DNA of 49,195 nt from CAIKNB01 sp041658705. GTDB taxonomy: Bacteria > Patescibacteriota > Patescibacteriia > 2-12-FULL-60-25. Both the position numbers and the translations under genes were made by a program. Positions 37,101 to 44,365 of this stretch are shown piece by piece. How positions within the stretch are numbered: the stretch's first letter is position 1; each line of letters opens with the position of its first letter. Under the pieces are notes generated by a model. That model was given only the letters and a program-made list of their open reading frames with translations. It did not search any database and had not been told where the DNA came from. Where the stretch lies: NCBI GenBank assembly GCA_041658705.1, contig JBAZZT010000011.1, positions 1-49,195 of the forward strand. Direction: 5' to 3'.

Positions 37101-37609
37101 TTGTTTACCGGAGTCCATTTGTACAAATTGCCCCGGGTCGAAGAGATCATCCAAGTCCCTTGGTAGCCATGGATGGCGTGCAGACCTTCGTTGGAAGCAA
37201 AGGTCGAGCGGAAATACGAAGTCACATCGGTGTAGCTGCCATTGAAATATACGATGTTGAACTGTTCGCTCTGCAAGGCCGTGCCGCTGATGAACATCAA
37301 ATTCTGACCATCGCTCAAAATTTCATCCACCCGTGACAAGCCCGCGTTGCGGACTTCGAGCGTGATGTCGGACATGGACGACCCTTCGGTTTTCCAGACG
37401 TGGCCGCCGGACCACAAATCCTGGCCATCGGTCAGATACCAGTAAGGCGAGGCGTAGGCCATGGCCCAAACCGGACGGTTCTGGCGCTCGTTCAAGAGAT
37501 ACGAAATATCGGTCCAGCCACCACCACCGCCGGCCAAAGCCGGAGCGGAAAAAGACAGAATTGAGGCCGCAGTCAACACGGCCGTCGCAAGGCGTTTAAG
37601 TGTCATCAT
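34196..37609 (-). CDS. large secreted surface protein with Ig-like repeats
   Basis: This 1137-residue protein starts with a clear signal peptide (LKRLATAVLTAASILSFSAPALA, cleavage after residue 26). Residues about 30-385 contain repeated W, G and Y-rich strands, such as GGQWLLVGRNQSG, that look like a beta-propeller. From about 390 to the end there are seven Ig-like modules. Each carries a V-x-V-Y-A-D-G-x-x-K/R-T-C strand followed by a second cysteine 5-14 residues on (for example RTCDFSRVYGNQNC). A disulfide per module is likely. There is no anchor or sorting motif at the C-terminus (YKTLYKK). It probably acts as an adhesin or host-contact protein, which is inferred from its architecture. 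It has a strong promoter and a terminator. Confidence 0.8.
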   Translation of the reverse strand: MMTLKRLATAVLTAASILSFSAPALAGGGGGWTDISYLLNERQNRPVWAMAYASPYWYLTDGQDLWSGGHVWKTEGSSMSDITLEVRNAGLSRVDEILSDGQNLMFISGTALQSEQFNIVYFNGSYTDVTSYFRSTFASNEGLHAIHGYQGTWMISSTRGNLYKWTPVNNYPQQISKPTGINYNYSYDLPSYVNRSGVMLEMLPIAGGQWLLVGRNQSGSSISYGYYKYNNGSFTDVTSYIDPTPQSYYYINVFASNGSTVLMVKSNPSTSPVYLRAGTYDGSNFTQLSAVNPMDWAPKLVGNDTAIWTGQAWEIIANKKWNIEAKGNSIYSNGETKDYLITAAGNSNGIVLFGGAVSELGNYNPTNPLTAKLVRYDANGTNSTNNSGTFGGGRTYTSSYGPSVTTAGNPSDYRVGNGGTFIYRATASDANGVDRIDLYVNGARLKTCYAETCDYENIYYTNGLSTRAIPLYVRATDKLGYTTETAQETMTVDNSSATAGTGGSSNQTTVNGTSYWTWLEPNQSSLHRDQTMSYSVGAWNADGLKRMEIYVNGGLRRTCDYNRAYGNQTCSYTLYGYDYPLNTNVATNAKITDWNDKVVWTPLQNIYITDVSGSSDNATGDVSISNWMDPSGSTLNRGSSTVLRVQANATQGLNRVEVYADGTLKRTCDFSRVYGNQNCDLTINANDYSIAQHSFSARATDYNGKTAWSDTRTLTIQDNGSNSNGNLTVSNWFDSSVTTLNRNSNVNLNVQASAKQGLNSITVYADGNVIRTCNYSRVYGTQDCDITIYGNNYSVGQHNFNAKAVDYNGNASWSDTRNLTIQDSATNSNSNTTITSKFYPEVTVLDRTSYVNLYASASDSDGLSKVEIYADGNLKRTCNYYDKTSGDCLLTIYGGDYLLGAHTFSAKATDNFNNVAWSNTLNLTIQDTTGNSTKGGEVSTWVWSDPEVTTVNAGQSATFHVGAWALNGIRKIEILANGGVVKTCDFGGVVYGNRECSVNVATTYGGTTNATYYARATDGNWGTFSSQSKSYTIDNTTGSIEQHPSDQPSSINASSNRDGGYGYWDKINFSASGSDADGIAKIEILVNAKLVKTCSDASSCSVSGGSYGNRKSVTYGARLIDKLGNSVFTGYKTLYKK

Positions 37610-37680
37610 ATTTTTTATGTAAAATTAGATAAAAATAGCTGCTGACAGGACGATTTTTTGTTTTGAATTTCGAATAGCTC

Positions 37681-37709
37681 AATCTAGCAGTAAAAGGGCT
37701 TTATGTCAA
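37681..37709 (-). promoter_or_regulatory. promoter of the surface-protein gene
   Basis: On the minus strand TTGACA, 17 bases, then TAGATT. The leader is about 65 bases and AT-rich without a clear Shine-Dalgarno sequence. Confidence 0.7.
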
Positions 37710-37771
37710 TATATTCCGCTATTTCCGGAAAGTAAATTATAACCTGGGGCTTACTCACTTAACGACCCACC

Positions 37772-37885
37772 TGTCATTGCGAGCCACGGCGTTCGCGAAC
37801 GCCGTGGCGAGCGCATAAAGTAAATGCGCGTGGCAATCTCTGGACATCCGGAGATTGCTTCGTCGCCGCTGCTCCTCGCAATGAC
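37772..37885. repeat. CATTGCGAG hairpin repeat
   Basis: GTCATTGCGAG and CTCGCAATGAC end the unit. Inside are a perfect 26-bp palindrome (GCCACGGCGTTCG and its complement) and GCAATCTC...GAGATTGC arms. Related to 11338-11458. The rest of 37610-37959 holds only the promoter and a terminator. Confidence 0.85.
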
Positions 37886-37914
37886 GATAAATGATTATCC
37901 AAACGCATAAATTC

Positions 37915-37948
37915 CAAAAAGAAAACGGACGACCCGTGGGTCGTCCGT
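37915..37948 (-). terminator. terminator of the 37960-38634 gene
   Basis: ACGGACGACC and GGTCGTCCGT pair perfectly around CGTG, with a T-rich minus-strand tail. Confidence 0.85.
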
Positions 37949-37959
37949 GGAGTGATGGT

Positions 37960-38634
37960 TCAGCTCTGCCATTCGGGCGAGGTTTTGGCTTCGGCGAGGA
38001 GCGCTCGCTTGGTCATCTTGAAGGCTTCGGCGAGTTCCTCCACGAGTACGCCGCGCATCACTTGAGTCAGTCCGCGGATGGCTTCGGCGATGAAGTTCGC
38101 GCGTTGCACTTTGTGGCCGGCGAAGGCGAGGAGCGTGGTCACCGTGCTGCGCGCGCTGCTTCCGCTCAAGCCGAGAAGGGTCACGATCCGATCTTGCTCG
38201 GCTCGGAAAGCTTCCTGCCCTGCGCAGCGTGCCCTCAAGAGGCCGATGCGGAACGCGAGCATATCTTCCCGGCTCACGTTGCTGAAGGCTTTGCCGGACG
38301 CGCGCTTATCCGTCTTGCGCTTGCGCTGTTTCGCCGGTTTGGCGACTTCAGTCGCGGGTGGCGTCGGGGGCTGTGTCGTGGGTTGGCTGACCGGCTCGGT
38401 ATTCTCCTCCGGCGGTCGCTCTGTCCCGTCGGATTCATCCAGCTTGAGCCGCGCCTTGGCCCTGCGCTCGCGCAAGATGCCCTGGAGCTCGTCGTAGACC
38501 TTGAGCACAGCCAAGTCGTTCTTCTTGGCGAACGCGTACAGCGCTTTGACGTCCTCCGCCAAGGTGGGGTTGAGCGCCGGTAGGTATATCTTGACTCGAC
38601 TCCATACCGACTTGAGGTCTTTGCTGTTGTCCAT
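37960..38634 (-). CDS. unknown protein A of the GHKL cluster
   Basis: This 224-residue protein has two helical parts: residues 1-70 (MDNSKDLKSVWSRVKIYLP onward) and about 115-224 (SREDMLAFRIGLLRARC onward). A proline/threonine-rich linker (about 73-100, with TTQPPTPPATEVAKP) joins them, and a basic patch KQRKRKTDKRASGK follows. The basic patch hints at nucleic-acid contact. AAAGG and GAGG precede the ATG. It is divergently transcribed from the HTH-GHKL pair, with facing -35 boxes only 15 bases apart, so the units are likely co-regulated. No family is recognised. Confidence 0.7.
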   Translation of the reverse strand: MDNSKDLKSVWSRVKIYLPALNPTLAEDVKALYAFAKKNDLAVLKVYDELQGILRERRAKARLKLDESDGTERPPEENTEPVSQPTTQPPTPPATEVAKPAKQRKRKTDKRASGKAFSNVSREDMLAFRIGLLRARCAGQEAFRAEQDRIVTLLGLSGSSARSTVTTLLAFAGHKVQRANFIAEAIRGLTQVMRGVLVEELAEAFKMTKRALLAEAKTSPEWQS

Positions 38635-38670
38635 TTCCTCGACCTTTCAAAAGAGCCTGCTTACGGCGTG

Positions 38671-38699
38671 AATTTTGCATGTCTAGATCTTTTTGTCAA
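38671..38699 (-). promoter_or_regulatory. promoter of protein A
   Basis: On the minus strand TTGACA, 17 bases, then a weak AAAATT. Confidence 0.5.
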
Positions 38700-38714
38700 T
38701 TCAGCCGTTCAGAC

Positions 38715-38742
38715 TTGACAAAAACCCCTTTTACCCTTTAAT
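38715..38742 (+). promoter_or_regulatory. promoter of the HTH-GHKL operon
   Basis: TTGACA, 16 bases, then TTTAAT. The two facing -35 boxes form a TTTTTGTCAA...TTGACAAAAA inverted repeat. Confidence 0.6.
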
Positions 38743-38801
38743 GTGTGCAATTCCTTTGGCCAGAAGCCAGGGAACGGCCTTTAGACAACGGACCAGAAAA
38801 C

Positions 38802-40040
38802 ATGAACAAGGTTAATCAAGAAAAAGCGCAGACTTCGCAGGAAGTGCAGAGCATCGTGATCGAGCTCTCTGGCCTGCAACGGACTCTGCGTGAGGCCGTT
38901 GCGGAAAAGATGAAGTCCGAACAGCTCACTACGGGCAGTTTGGCTTCGCGCCTCGGTATCGCCTGGAAAGACGTGAAGCATCTCGTCGAAGGCGGTCGCG
39001 GCATCTCCAGCCCGCGCTTGATCAAAGCCTTGACCGGCTACATCAAGCGAGCTGATTTGGCACAACGCCTGGACCAGCTCTTTACCGCCTTGAACCATTC
39101 GTCCAAGTACGTCGGCGCCACCGTTTTGCCGGTGAGCGCCATCGAGTTGGTTTTCGCGCTCCAGGACAAATGGGAAAAAAGCGGATTGCTCCGCGGAGAG
39201 TTCGCCGCAGCTTTCGGCTCCAAGCTGGAAGTGACGTTGGCAGACGCGCTCGCCTGGAAACACGTCGGCACGAGTGAGTTGACCGATGAGCGGCAAGGTC
39301 CGAGGGTCTTGGAGATCCTGACCTCCGCCGAATTCGGCCAACGCCTCGCGGCGGTCCAAGGCGAAAAGAAGCGCCTCATGGAGTCGGCCGTCCAAGACAT
39401 GGACACGCTCCTGGCGCGGCTGAAGTCCAAGTATGGATCGTTCGATGCCGCGTCCAAAGCGCTGCAGCTCGATCCTTCGACGCTGTATCGGGCGCACAAT
39501 CTGGATCCGCACGTCTCGCTCGAGACGGTGCGTGGCATCAACGCCAAAGCCAAAGAGCTGCTGTCCGGAACGGAAGACGGTGCGCGGAGCAAGACTCCGC
39601 CGCCCAAACCCGAACCCGAACGCGCCAAGGCGGATCTTCCGCAGACCGCGCCCAGCGCCCAGCGCCACAAGCACATGAGCGCCACCTCGCGCATGCTGCG
39701 CGACAACGCCGGCGAGACTACGCCTGACGGCATCAAGTTCGTGCTGACCAGCGACAGCTTCCAGATGCTGGATTTCAGCCCCGGCGGACGCGGTTTGGTC
39801 TTCACCAAGAAGCAGCTTCAGCTTTCGCGCGCTTTGCTCAACATACTCTGTCAGATCATGCGACCCGAGACGCGGGAGATGGTCAAGGAACAGTTGAGCG
39901 GCGAAATCGAGGAGCTCGAATACGCCATCCGGCTCTTCAGCAGCGAATATCCGAACAACCTCTTGCCGCTGCAGGATGCGGCGCGCATGAGCATGGTCGA
40001 GAAGAGATTGGCGCACAAGGGAAAAGGTAAGGGAAAATGA
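38802..40040 (+). CDS. unknown protein B of the GHKL cluster, multiple HTH-like regions
   Basis: This 412-residue protein contains an XRE-like helix-turn-helix near residues 33-80 (LTTGSLASRLGIAWKDVKHLVEGG). Two further segments have similar helical spacing: near 108-145 (LRGEFAAAFG...LADALAWKHVG) and near 207-250 (DAASKALQLDPSTLYRAHNL). A proline-rich linker lies at about 265-290, followed by a C-terminal domain and a KGKGKGK tail. It is probably a DNA-binding subunit, inferred from the HTH. The ATG at 38802 is chosen as it follows the promoter at normal distance. Its stop overlaps the GHKL start (ATGA), so the two proteins are translationally coupled. Confidence 0.7.
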   Translation: MNKVNQEKAQTSQEVQSIVIELSGLQRTLREAVAEKMKSEQLTTGSLASRLGIAWKDVKHLVEGGRGISSPRLIKALTGYIKRADLAQRLDQLFTALNHSSKYVGATVLPVSAIELVFALQDKWEKSGLLRGEFAAAFGSKLEVTLADALAWKHVGTSELTDERQGPRVLEILTSAEFGQRLAAVQGEKKRLMESAVQDMDTLLARLKSKYGSFDAASKALQLDPSTLYRAHNLDPHVSLETVRGINAKAKELLSGTEDGARSKTPPPKPEPERAKADLPQTAPSAQRHKHMSATSRMLRDNAGETTPDGIKFVLTSDSFQMLDFSPGGRGLVFTKKQLQLSRALLNILCQIMRPETREMVKEQLSGEIEELEYAIRLFSSEYPNNLLPLQDAARMSMVEKRLAHKGKGKGK

Positions 40041-42076
40041 AGAAAGCGACAGACGGAACGCAGAGTACGGCAACGGCAACGGTCGCGACCCAGGGCGACG
40101 AGATCCAGGCCGACATCGGCCCCGGATTCCTGCGCAAGGTGTTCGGCGGCAAGTCGTTCATCCACTGCGTCATCGAGATGGTCAAGAACTCCCGCGATTG
40201 GGGAGCGCAGAACATCGCCATCGCGGACGAGATTCGGCAGGCCTGGCGCATCGCGGACGACGGCGACGGCATGGGCCGCGCCAACCGCAACGCCTTCTTC
40301 TCCATCCACATGACCACGGCCAACTCGCCCAAGCAGTCGGGCCGCTTCTGCACCGGTACCAAGCAGTTGCTGTTCTCCTTCGCCAAGCGCGTCAGCGTGC
40401 TCACGGCGCCCAAGGAAGAACCGGACGTGGTCTACCGCTTCAGCTTCACCGCCGAAGAGTACGAGAGGATCGTGCTCTCCAAGGGGAGGCGTCCGGTCGA
40501 AAAGATGAAGAAGACGGCCGAGACTTGGCCCTTCCCGCATCCGTTCGGCACCGAGATCACCTACGAGCTCGAGGATCCGGGCAGTCGCAGCATCTTGCGC
40601 GGCGAGACCTTGGCCAAGGAGCTGGCGGCACGCCTGCCTTGCATATTCCACGATATCGTCCACGTGGACGGTGAACTCATCCCGCCCAAGGAGATTATCG
40701 GCGAGATGTTCGAGCTCACGGTAAAACATCCCTATCTGGGGGAGGTATCAGTCGAGCTGTACCAGCCCAAGCGCAAGTCACGCGACGAAGGGCTGCGCCT
40801 CACGGCGGTGGAGATCGGCGAGATCACCATGCGCAATCTCTATCGCGTGCTGGGCGAACTGCAGGATTCGTTCCCGCTCTTGTACCTCAAGGATGAGGTA
40901 TGCGGGATGATCTCGGCCGAGTACGTGCGGCACTACGTCAATGAGGATCGCGATTCGGTCAGCCCGCGCATCGCGGACGACGAACTCACGGTCTATCTCC
41001 TGCGCTTCCTCAAGGAGATCGCGCCGCAGGTGCAGAAGAATCTGCAACTCAAGATGGTGGCCACGAGTCCTAAGGAAGCCTTGGATGCGTCGGTAGATGA
41101 GCTGCTGATTCTGTTCGACGATTGCTACAACAAGGATCGTCGCCGCCCGCCCGCCCCGCCCCCGCCTGGACCGCCGCCCCCGCCCCCGCCTGGACCGCCT
41201 AGCGAGCAGCGCCCTCTGGTACTGCACTTGGACGGTTACGAGTACGAGCTGGGGGAACGCGTGAACGTGGAGGCCAGATTCCGCGAGGACTTGGCCGCGC
41301 AACACGCTCCCGGCGACATCCAGTGGCTCAAGACGTTTTCGCGAGGCAAGGATTTTCGTCAGACCCCAAAGGGAATCAGCTTCGCGGTGAGTCAGGTGGG
41401 CGAAGGGACCATTCGCGCCGACCTTCCCGGAAAACCATACGGCGCCTCGGCGACTTACCAGGTCGTCGAAAAGCGCCGCTTCCGACTGTCGCGCTTCCAG
41501 CACGTCATCATCGTGGGCACGAGCTTTACGCTCGAGGGCCTGAATCTGGACAAGCTCAAGGGCGACATCCGCTGGTCGCTCGAAGGCGTCGGGACTTTGG
41601 AGGAAAAGGGCGCGCGAGCCACCTTCACTTCCGACCGCATCGGCTGCGCCGTGATTCACGCCTGCGATTCACGGAATCCGAGCGTGGAATCCATGTGCGA
41701 GGTGACCATCATGGACGAGCCGGAAAAACTCATTCCCATCCGGGGAGAGTTCTTCCAACCGCGTTACGACAATATCGCCGGCAACTCGGGCTTCGATCGC
41801 CCGACGCTGATGATTCAGGGATCGCGCGTCCACACTCTGATGTTCAACACCAACGGCCTCGGCTATCGCGAGGCTGCGGAAAAGGGGAATGCCACCCTCT
41901 TCCTGGCCCAAGCCATCGGCATGGAGTATGCGCGTTTCTCACGCTTCGACCTGAAGCGTGGTGAAATCTCCCAGGATCCTCGCGACACGCAGGCGTTGGT
42001 CGAGGAGATTTTGGCCGACGGCCTCAAGATCTTCGAGGAAGTGCTGAAGAACGATCGACAGCGCAACCTCAAATGA
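40037..42076 (+). CDS. GHKL-type ATPase with C-terminal beta-rich domains
   Basis: This 679-residue protein has an N-terminal GHKL (Hsp90/MutL/MORC-like) ATPase. The N-box glutamate and asparagine are in IEMVKNSRDWGA (E47, N51), the G1 box is DDGDGM (74-79), and SGRFCTGTKQ (101-110) matches the glycine-rich lid and lysine. A transducer-like region follows to about 360, then a proline tract (about 370-390). Two Ig-like beta domains follow (about 395-570), and a C-terminal domain contains SGFDRPTLMIQGS. Such ATPases dimerise on ATP and clamp DNA or partners. Overlap with the HTH gene suggests a DNA-linked complex. A terminator follows. Confidence 0.8.
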   Translation: MKKATDGTQSTATATVATQGDEIQADIGPGFLRKVFGGKSFIHCVIEMVKNSRDWGAQNIAIADEIRQAWRIADDGDGMGRANRNAFFSIHMTTANSPKQSGRFCTGTKQLLFSFAKRVSVLTAPKEEPDVVYRFSFTAEEYERIVLSKGRRPVEKMKKTAETWPFPHPFGTEITYELEDPGSRSILRGETLAKELAARLPCIFHDIVHVDGELIPPKEIIGEMFELTVKHPYLGEVSVELYQPKRKSRDEGLRLTAVEIGEITMRNLYRVLGELQDSFPLLYLKDEVCGMISAEYVRHYVNEDRDSVSPRIADDELTVYLLRFLKEIAPQVQKNLQLKMVATSPKEALDASVDELLILFDDCYNKDRRRPPAPPPPGPPPPPPPGPPSEQRPLVLHLDGYEYELGERVNVEARFREDLAAQHAPGDIQWLKTFSRGKDFRQTPKGISFAVSQVGEGTIRADLPGKPYGASATYQVVEKRRFRLSRFQHVIIVGTSFTLEGLNLDKLKGDIRWSLEGVGTLEEKGARATFTSDRIGCAVIHACDSRNPSVESMCEVTIMDEPEKLIPIRGEFFQPRYDNIAGNSGFDRPTLMIQGSRVHTLMFNTNGLGYREAAEKGNATLFLAQAIGMEYARFSRFDLKRGEISQDPRDTQALVEEILADGLKIFEEVLKNDRQRNLK

Positions 42077-42081
42077 AACCC

Positions 42082-42112
42082 AGCCCGCGGGAACTACACC
42101 CGCGGGCTTTTC
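42082..42112 (+). terminator. terminator of the HTH-GHKL operon
   Basis: AGCCCGCGGG and CCCGCGGGCT pair perfectly, followed by TTTT. Confidence 0.85.
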
Positions 42113-42115
42113 GAT

Positions 42116-42510
42116 AGTTCAAAGCTCAAAACTTAAAGTTTAAAGTTAAGGTGTTATTTAGTCAGAAATCCTACCTTAAGCCATCGGTAGGGGCGAATAA
42201 TCATTCGCCCCTACGCCACATCATGTTTCTTGGACAGGCCGTTGTTCGCGAACGACATACCTTGAGCGCAGCGCTGGCGCATCCGTAGGGGCGACCCAGC
42301 GGGTCACCCCTACGTAATCAGCAACCGATCTGGAACTCCCGAAAACGCAAGAACTATTTTTAGACATTAGAAATAAAAATCATTGTCATCCTGAGCGAAG
42401 CGAAGGACCTATTTAAGCGTTGGTCTGAACCGATGGCTGATAAAGGTCCTTCGACTGCGCTGCTGCTCCGCTCAGGATGACAAATTTACTGACTGGCTAC
42501 TCTCTACCCT
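42116..42510. repeat. cluster of word, GTAG and long hairpin repeats
   Basis: AAAACTTAAAGTTTAAAG words at 42116-42152 come first. GTAG palindromes follow at 42187-42214 (AATAATCATT centre) and 42285-42313 (GACCCAGCGGGTC centre). A long hairpin repeat occupies 42384-42482 and CTCTACCCTC words 42497-42510. No gene is seen between 42077 and 42552. Confidence 0.85.
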
Positions 42511-42514
42511 CTAA

Positions 42515-42547
42515 TCAAAAGACCGGAAGGTGGAGTTCCTTCCGGTC
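42515..42547 (-). terminator. terminator of the 42553-44289 gene
   Basis: GACCGGAAGG and CCTTCCGGTC pair around a 7-base loop, with TTTTGATT after it on the minus strand. Confidence 0.85.
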
Positions 42548-42552
42548 GAGTT

Positions 42553-44289
42553 TCATTCCGCCGCGGTCGGCTTGGGCTGCCGCCCGGCGCGCGTTTTTTT
42601 CCGCTCGTCGGCCAAGCGTTGATAAGCCTCCCGCACCTGGGTCTCGGTGAAACCGTGCTTGAGCAGGTTGGCTTTGCCCGCTTCTGCGCCGTGCGGCGTC
42701 ATCTTTATGACCCAAACCCGGTGGTTGTGGTAGTTGAGCCACGTCTTGTCGCTGGTCTCAAGGCGCTCCACGCAACCTTTGAATTCCACCGTTTCCTGAT
42801 CTGCCTGAATGAGCGGTTCGACCAACCCGCGCAGCGTCTCGATGTGTTCAGTCCCGCACTTTCCAAGGTAGTGCGTGATCATGAGCACCGAGTACAACGT
42901 GGTGCCGATGAAGCCGTTACGGTTGCAGGTCAGGACGTAGCCGATGGCCAGGATGATCTCATAGTAGTGGCGCGCGATTTGGTTCGGCTCGATGGTAGCC
43001 CGGGTCTTCGGTTGCTGCGCCACAGACTCGCTTGCCGCAACAGGCGGAGGCGGCGGCGGAGGAACCGTCGCTGAACGCGTTTTTTTCGCGTCCGCGAGCT
43101 CATGGCACAGACGCTCGATTCTCCGTTCCGCGAGGCGCATGTCCTCCCTGATTTCTTCGGGCAGACACGGCTTGTTGCCGCGCATATCGTTGATGCCGTT
43201 GATGACGTGGAACAGGCGATTCTCCGCGGTCTTGCGGCCCCACTTTTGATCCCGCATGCGTGCCGTGGCTTGCTCGTATTCCGCTGGCGTGACCAGCGCG
43301 CCGTGGATTTGGTGCGGCCGCGGCGAACTCTTGTCCAAGCTGCTTTCCTTTTCGGACATGACTTGCCACGCCTTGCCCAGCTTCTCTGCCGTCTCTTGGA
43401 TCTCGGCGCGCAAGGGGAAGATCTCCTGGAAGATCTTGGTGCCGTAACGCTCCCATCCGTCCTGTGCCGCGGCTTCGAGGGAGTTGAGTTTGGCTAGCGC
43501 TTTGCGCGCTTCGTCCATGAGCGACTCCATCTCGGCCCGGCGTTCGGGTTCGCCCCGGTAGCGGAAGGTCTTGATCTCAAAACCTTGATCGCCGGTCAGG
43601 GTCTTCGTCGCCAAGATGATGTCGGGATGGTCGGCAGCCAGGAGCTTGGACCAATCATCACGCAGTTTGAGGACCTTTTCGAGTTCTTTGCGCAGTCCGA
43701 CCTCGATTTCCTCGAGCCGCACGACTGAAGCGTTCATGTCATTGATGGCTTTGTCCCACTCCAGATAGAGCCGATCGGTGTCGCTGTTGGAAGCCTCGAT
43801 GACGGCGTAAGCGGCCAATTCCTTGACTTTGGATTGCTGCGCGGCCTCGAGCGCTTCGGCGTAGTTGCCGGCGAGCTTGGTGGCCTTGCCCATGAAGCCA
43901 TACAGCCCATGGCGCAAGCGCTGCGCGACCAAGTCGCAGTCCAACGCGCACAACGCTTCGAGCAACTCACGCATGCCGAGAGCCTCGAACAGCGCCATCA
44001 CTTCTTCGCCTGCCGTACCCGCGTCGACCAGGCGCTCACGACATTCTTGGGTCGTCTCGTCGAGCTGCCGGAGGATCTCCGTTGCGTTGAGCCCGGTGTT
44101 CACTAATGCTTCGGTGCCGTGCGCTCGGATATAGCGGATTTTTCTGTCCCTATCTCCGTACGTTTTGGTATAGATTTCGGTGAGCACTTCCAAGCTGACG
44201 CGGCTTAGATCGATTTCGACATAGGTTTCTTCGCCGTTGGGGTGCGGCACTCTAATGAACAGCTCTTGCCTGGCAGTTTTGGATGCCAT
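42553..44289 (-). CDS. unknown protein D of the GHKL cluster
   Basis: This 578-residue protein has an N-terminal beta-alpha region (ELFIRVPHPNGEETYVEIDLS). A long helical, partly coiled-coil middle follows (about 70-390, for example VRLEEIEVGLRKELEKVLKLRDDW). It continues with a proline tract (VPPPPPPP, about 407-418) and a C-terminal domain with HYYEIILAIGYVLTC and KMTPHGAEAGKANLLKHGFTE. The tail is basic (KKTRAGRQPKP). It has a near-consensus promoter, a GAGGGA ribosome binding site and a terminator. It converges on the GHKL gene. No family is recognised; the shared linker style and location tie it to proteins A-C. Confidence 0.7.
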   Translation of the reverse strand: MASKTARQELFIRVPHPNGEETYVEIDLSRVSLEVLTEIYTKTYGDRDRKIRYIRAHGTEALVNTGLNATEILRQLDETTQECRERLVDAGTAGEEVMALFEALGMRELLEALCALDCDLVAQRLRHGLYGFMGKATKLAGNYAEALEAAQQSKVKELAAYAVIEASNSDTDRLYLEWDKAINDMNASVVRLEEIEVGLRKELEKVLKLRDDWSKLLAADHPDIILATKTLTGDQGFEIKTFRYRGEPERRAEMESLMDEARKALAKLNSLEAAAQDGWERYGTKIFQEIFPLRAEIQETAEKLGKAWQVMSEKESSLDKSSPRPHQIHGALVTPAEYEQATARMRDQKWGRKTAENRLFHVINGINDMRGNKPCLPEEIREDMRLAERRIERLCHELADAKKTRSATVPPPPPPPVAASESVAQQPKTRATIEPNQIARHYYEIILAIGYVLTCNRNGFIGTTLYSVLMITHYLGKCGTEHIETLRGLVEPLIQADQETVEFKGCVERLETSDKTWLNYHNHRVWVIKMTPHGAEAGKANLLKHGFTETQVREAYQRLADERKKTRAGRQPKPTAAE

Positions 44290-44336
44290 GTTCCCTCGTA
44301 TTGGTTGAAAGTGCGTTCCCGGTATGGGAATGCGTC

Positions 44337-44365
44337 AAATTAGCAGCGATTGTCGAAAAAGTCAA
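44337..44365 (-). promoter_or_regulatory. strong promoter of protein D
   Basis: On the minus strand TTGACT, 17 bases, then TAATTT. The -35 overlaps the stop codon of the upstream glycosyltransferase gene. Confidence 0.7.
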
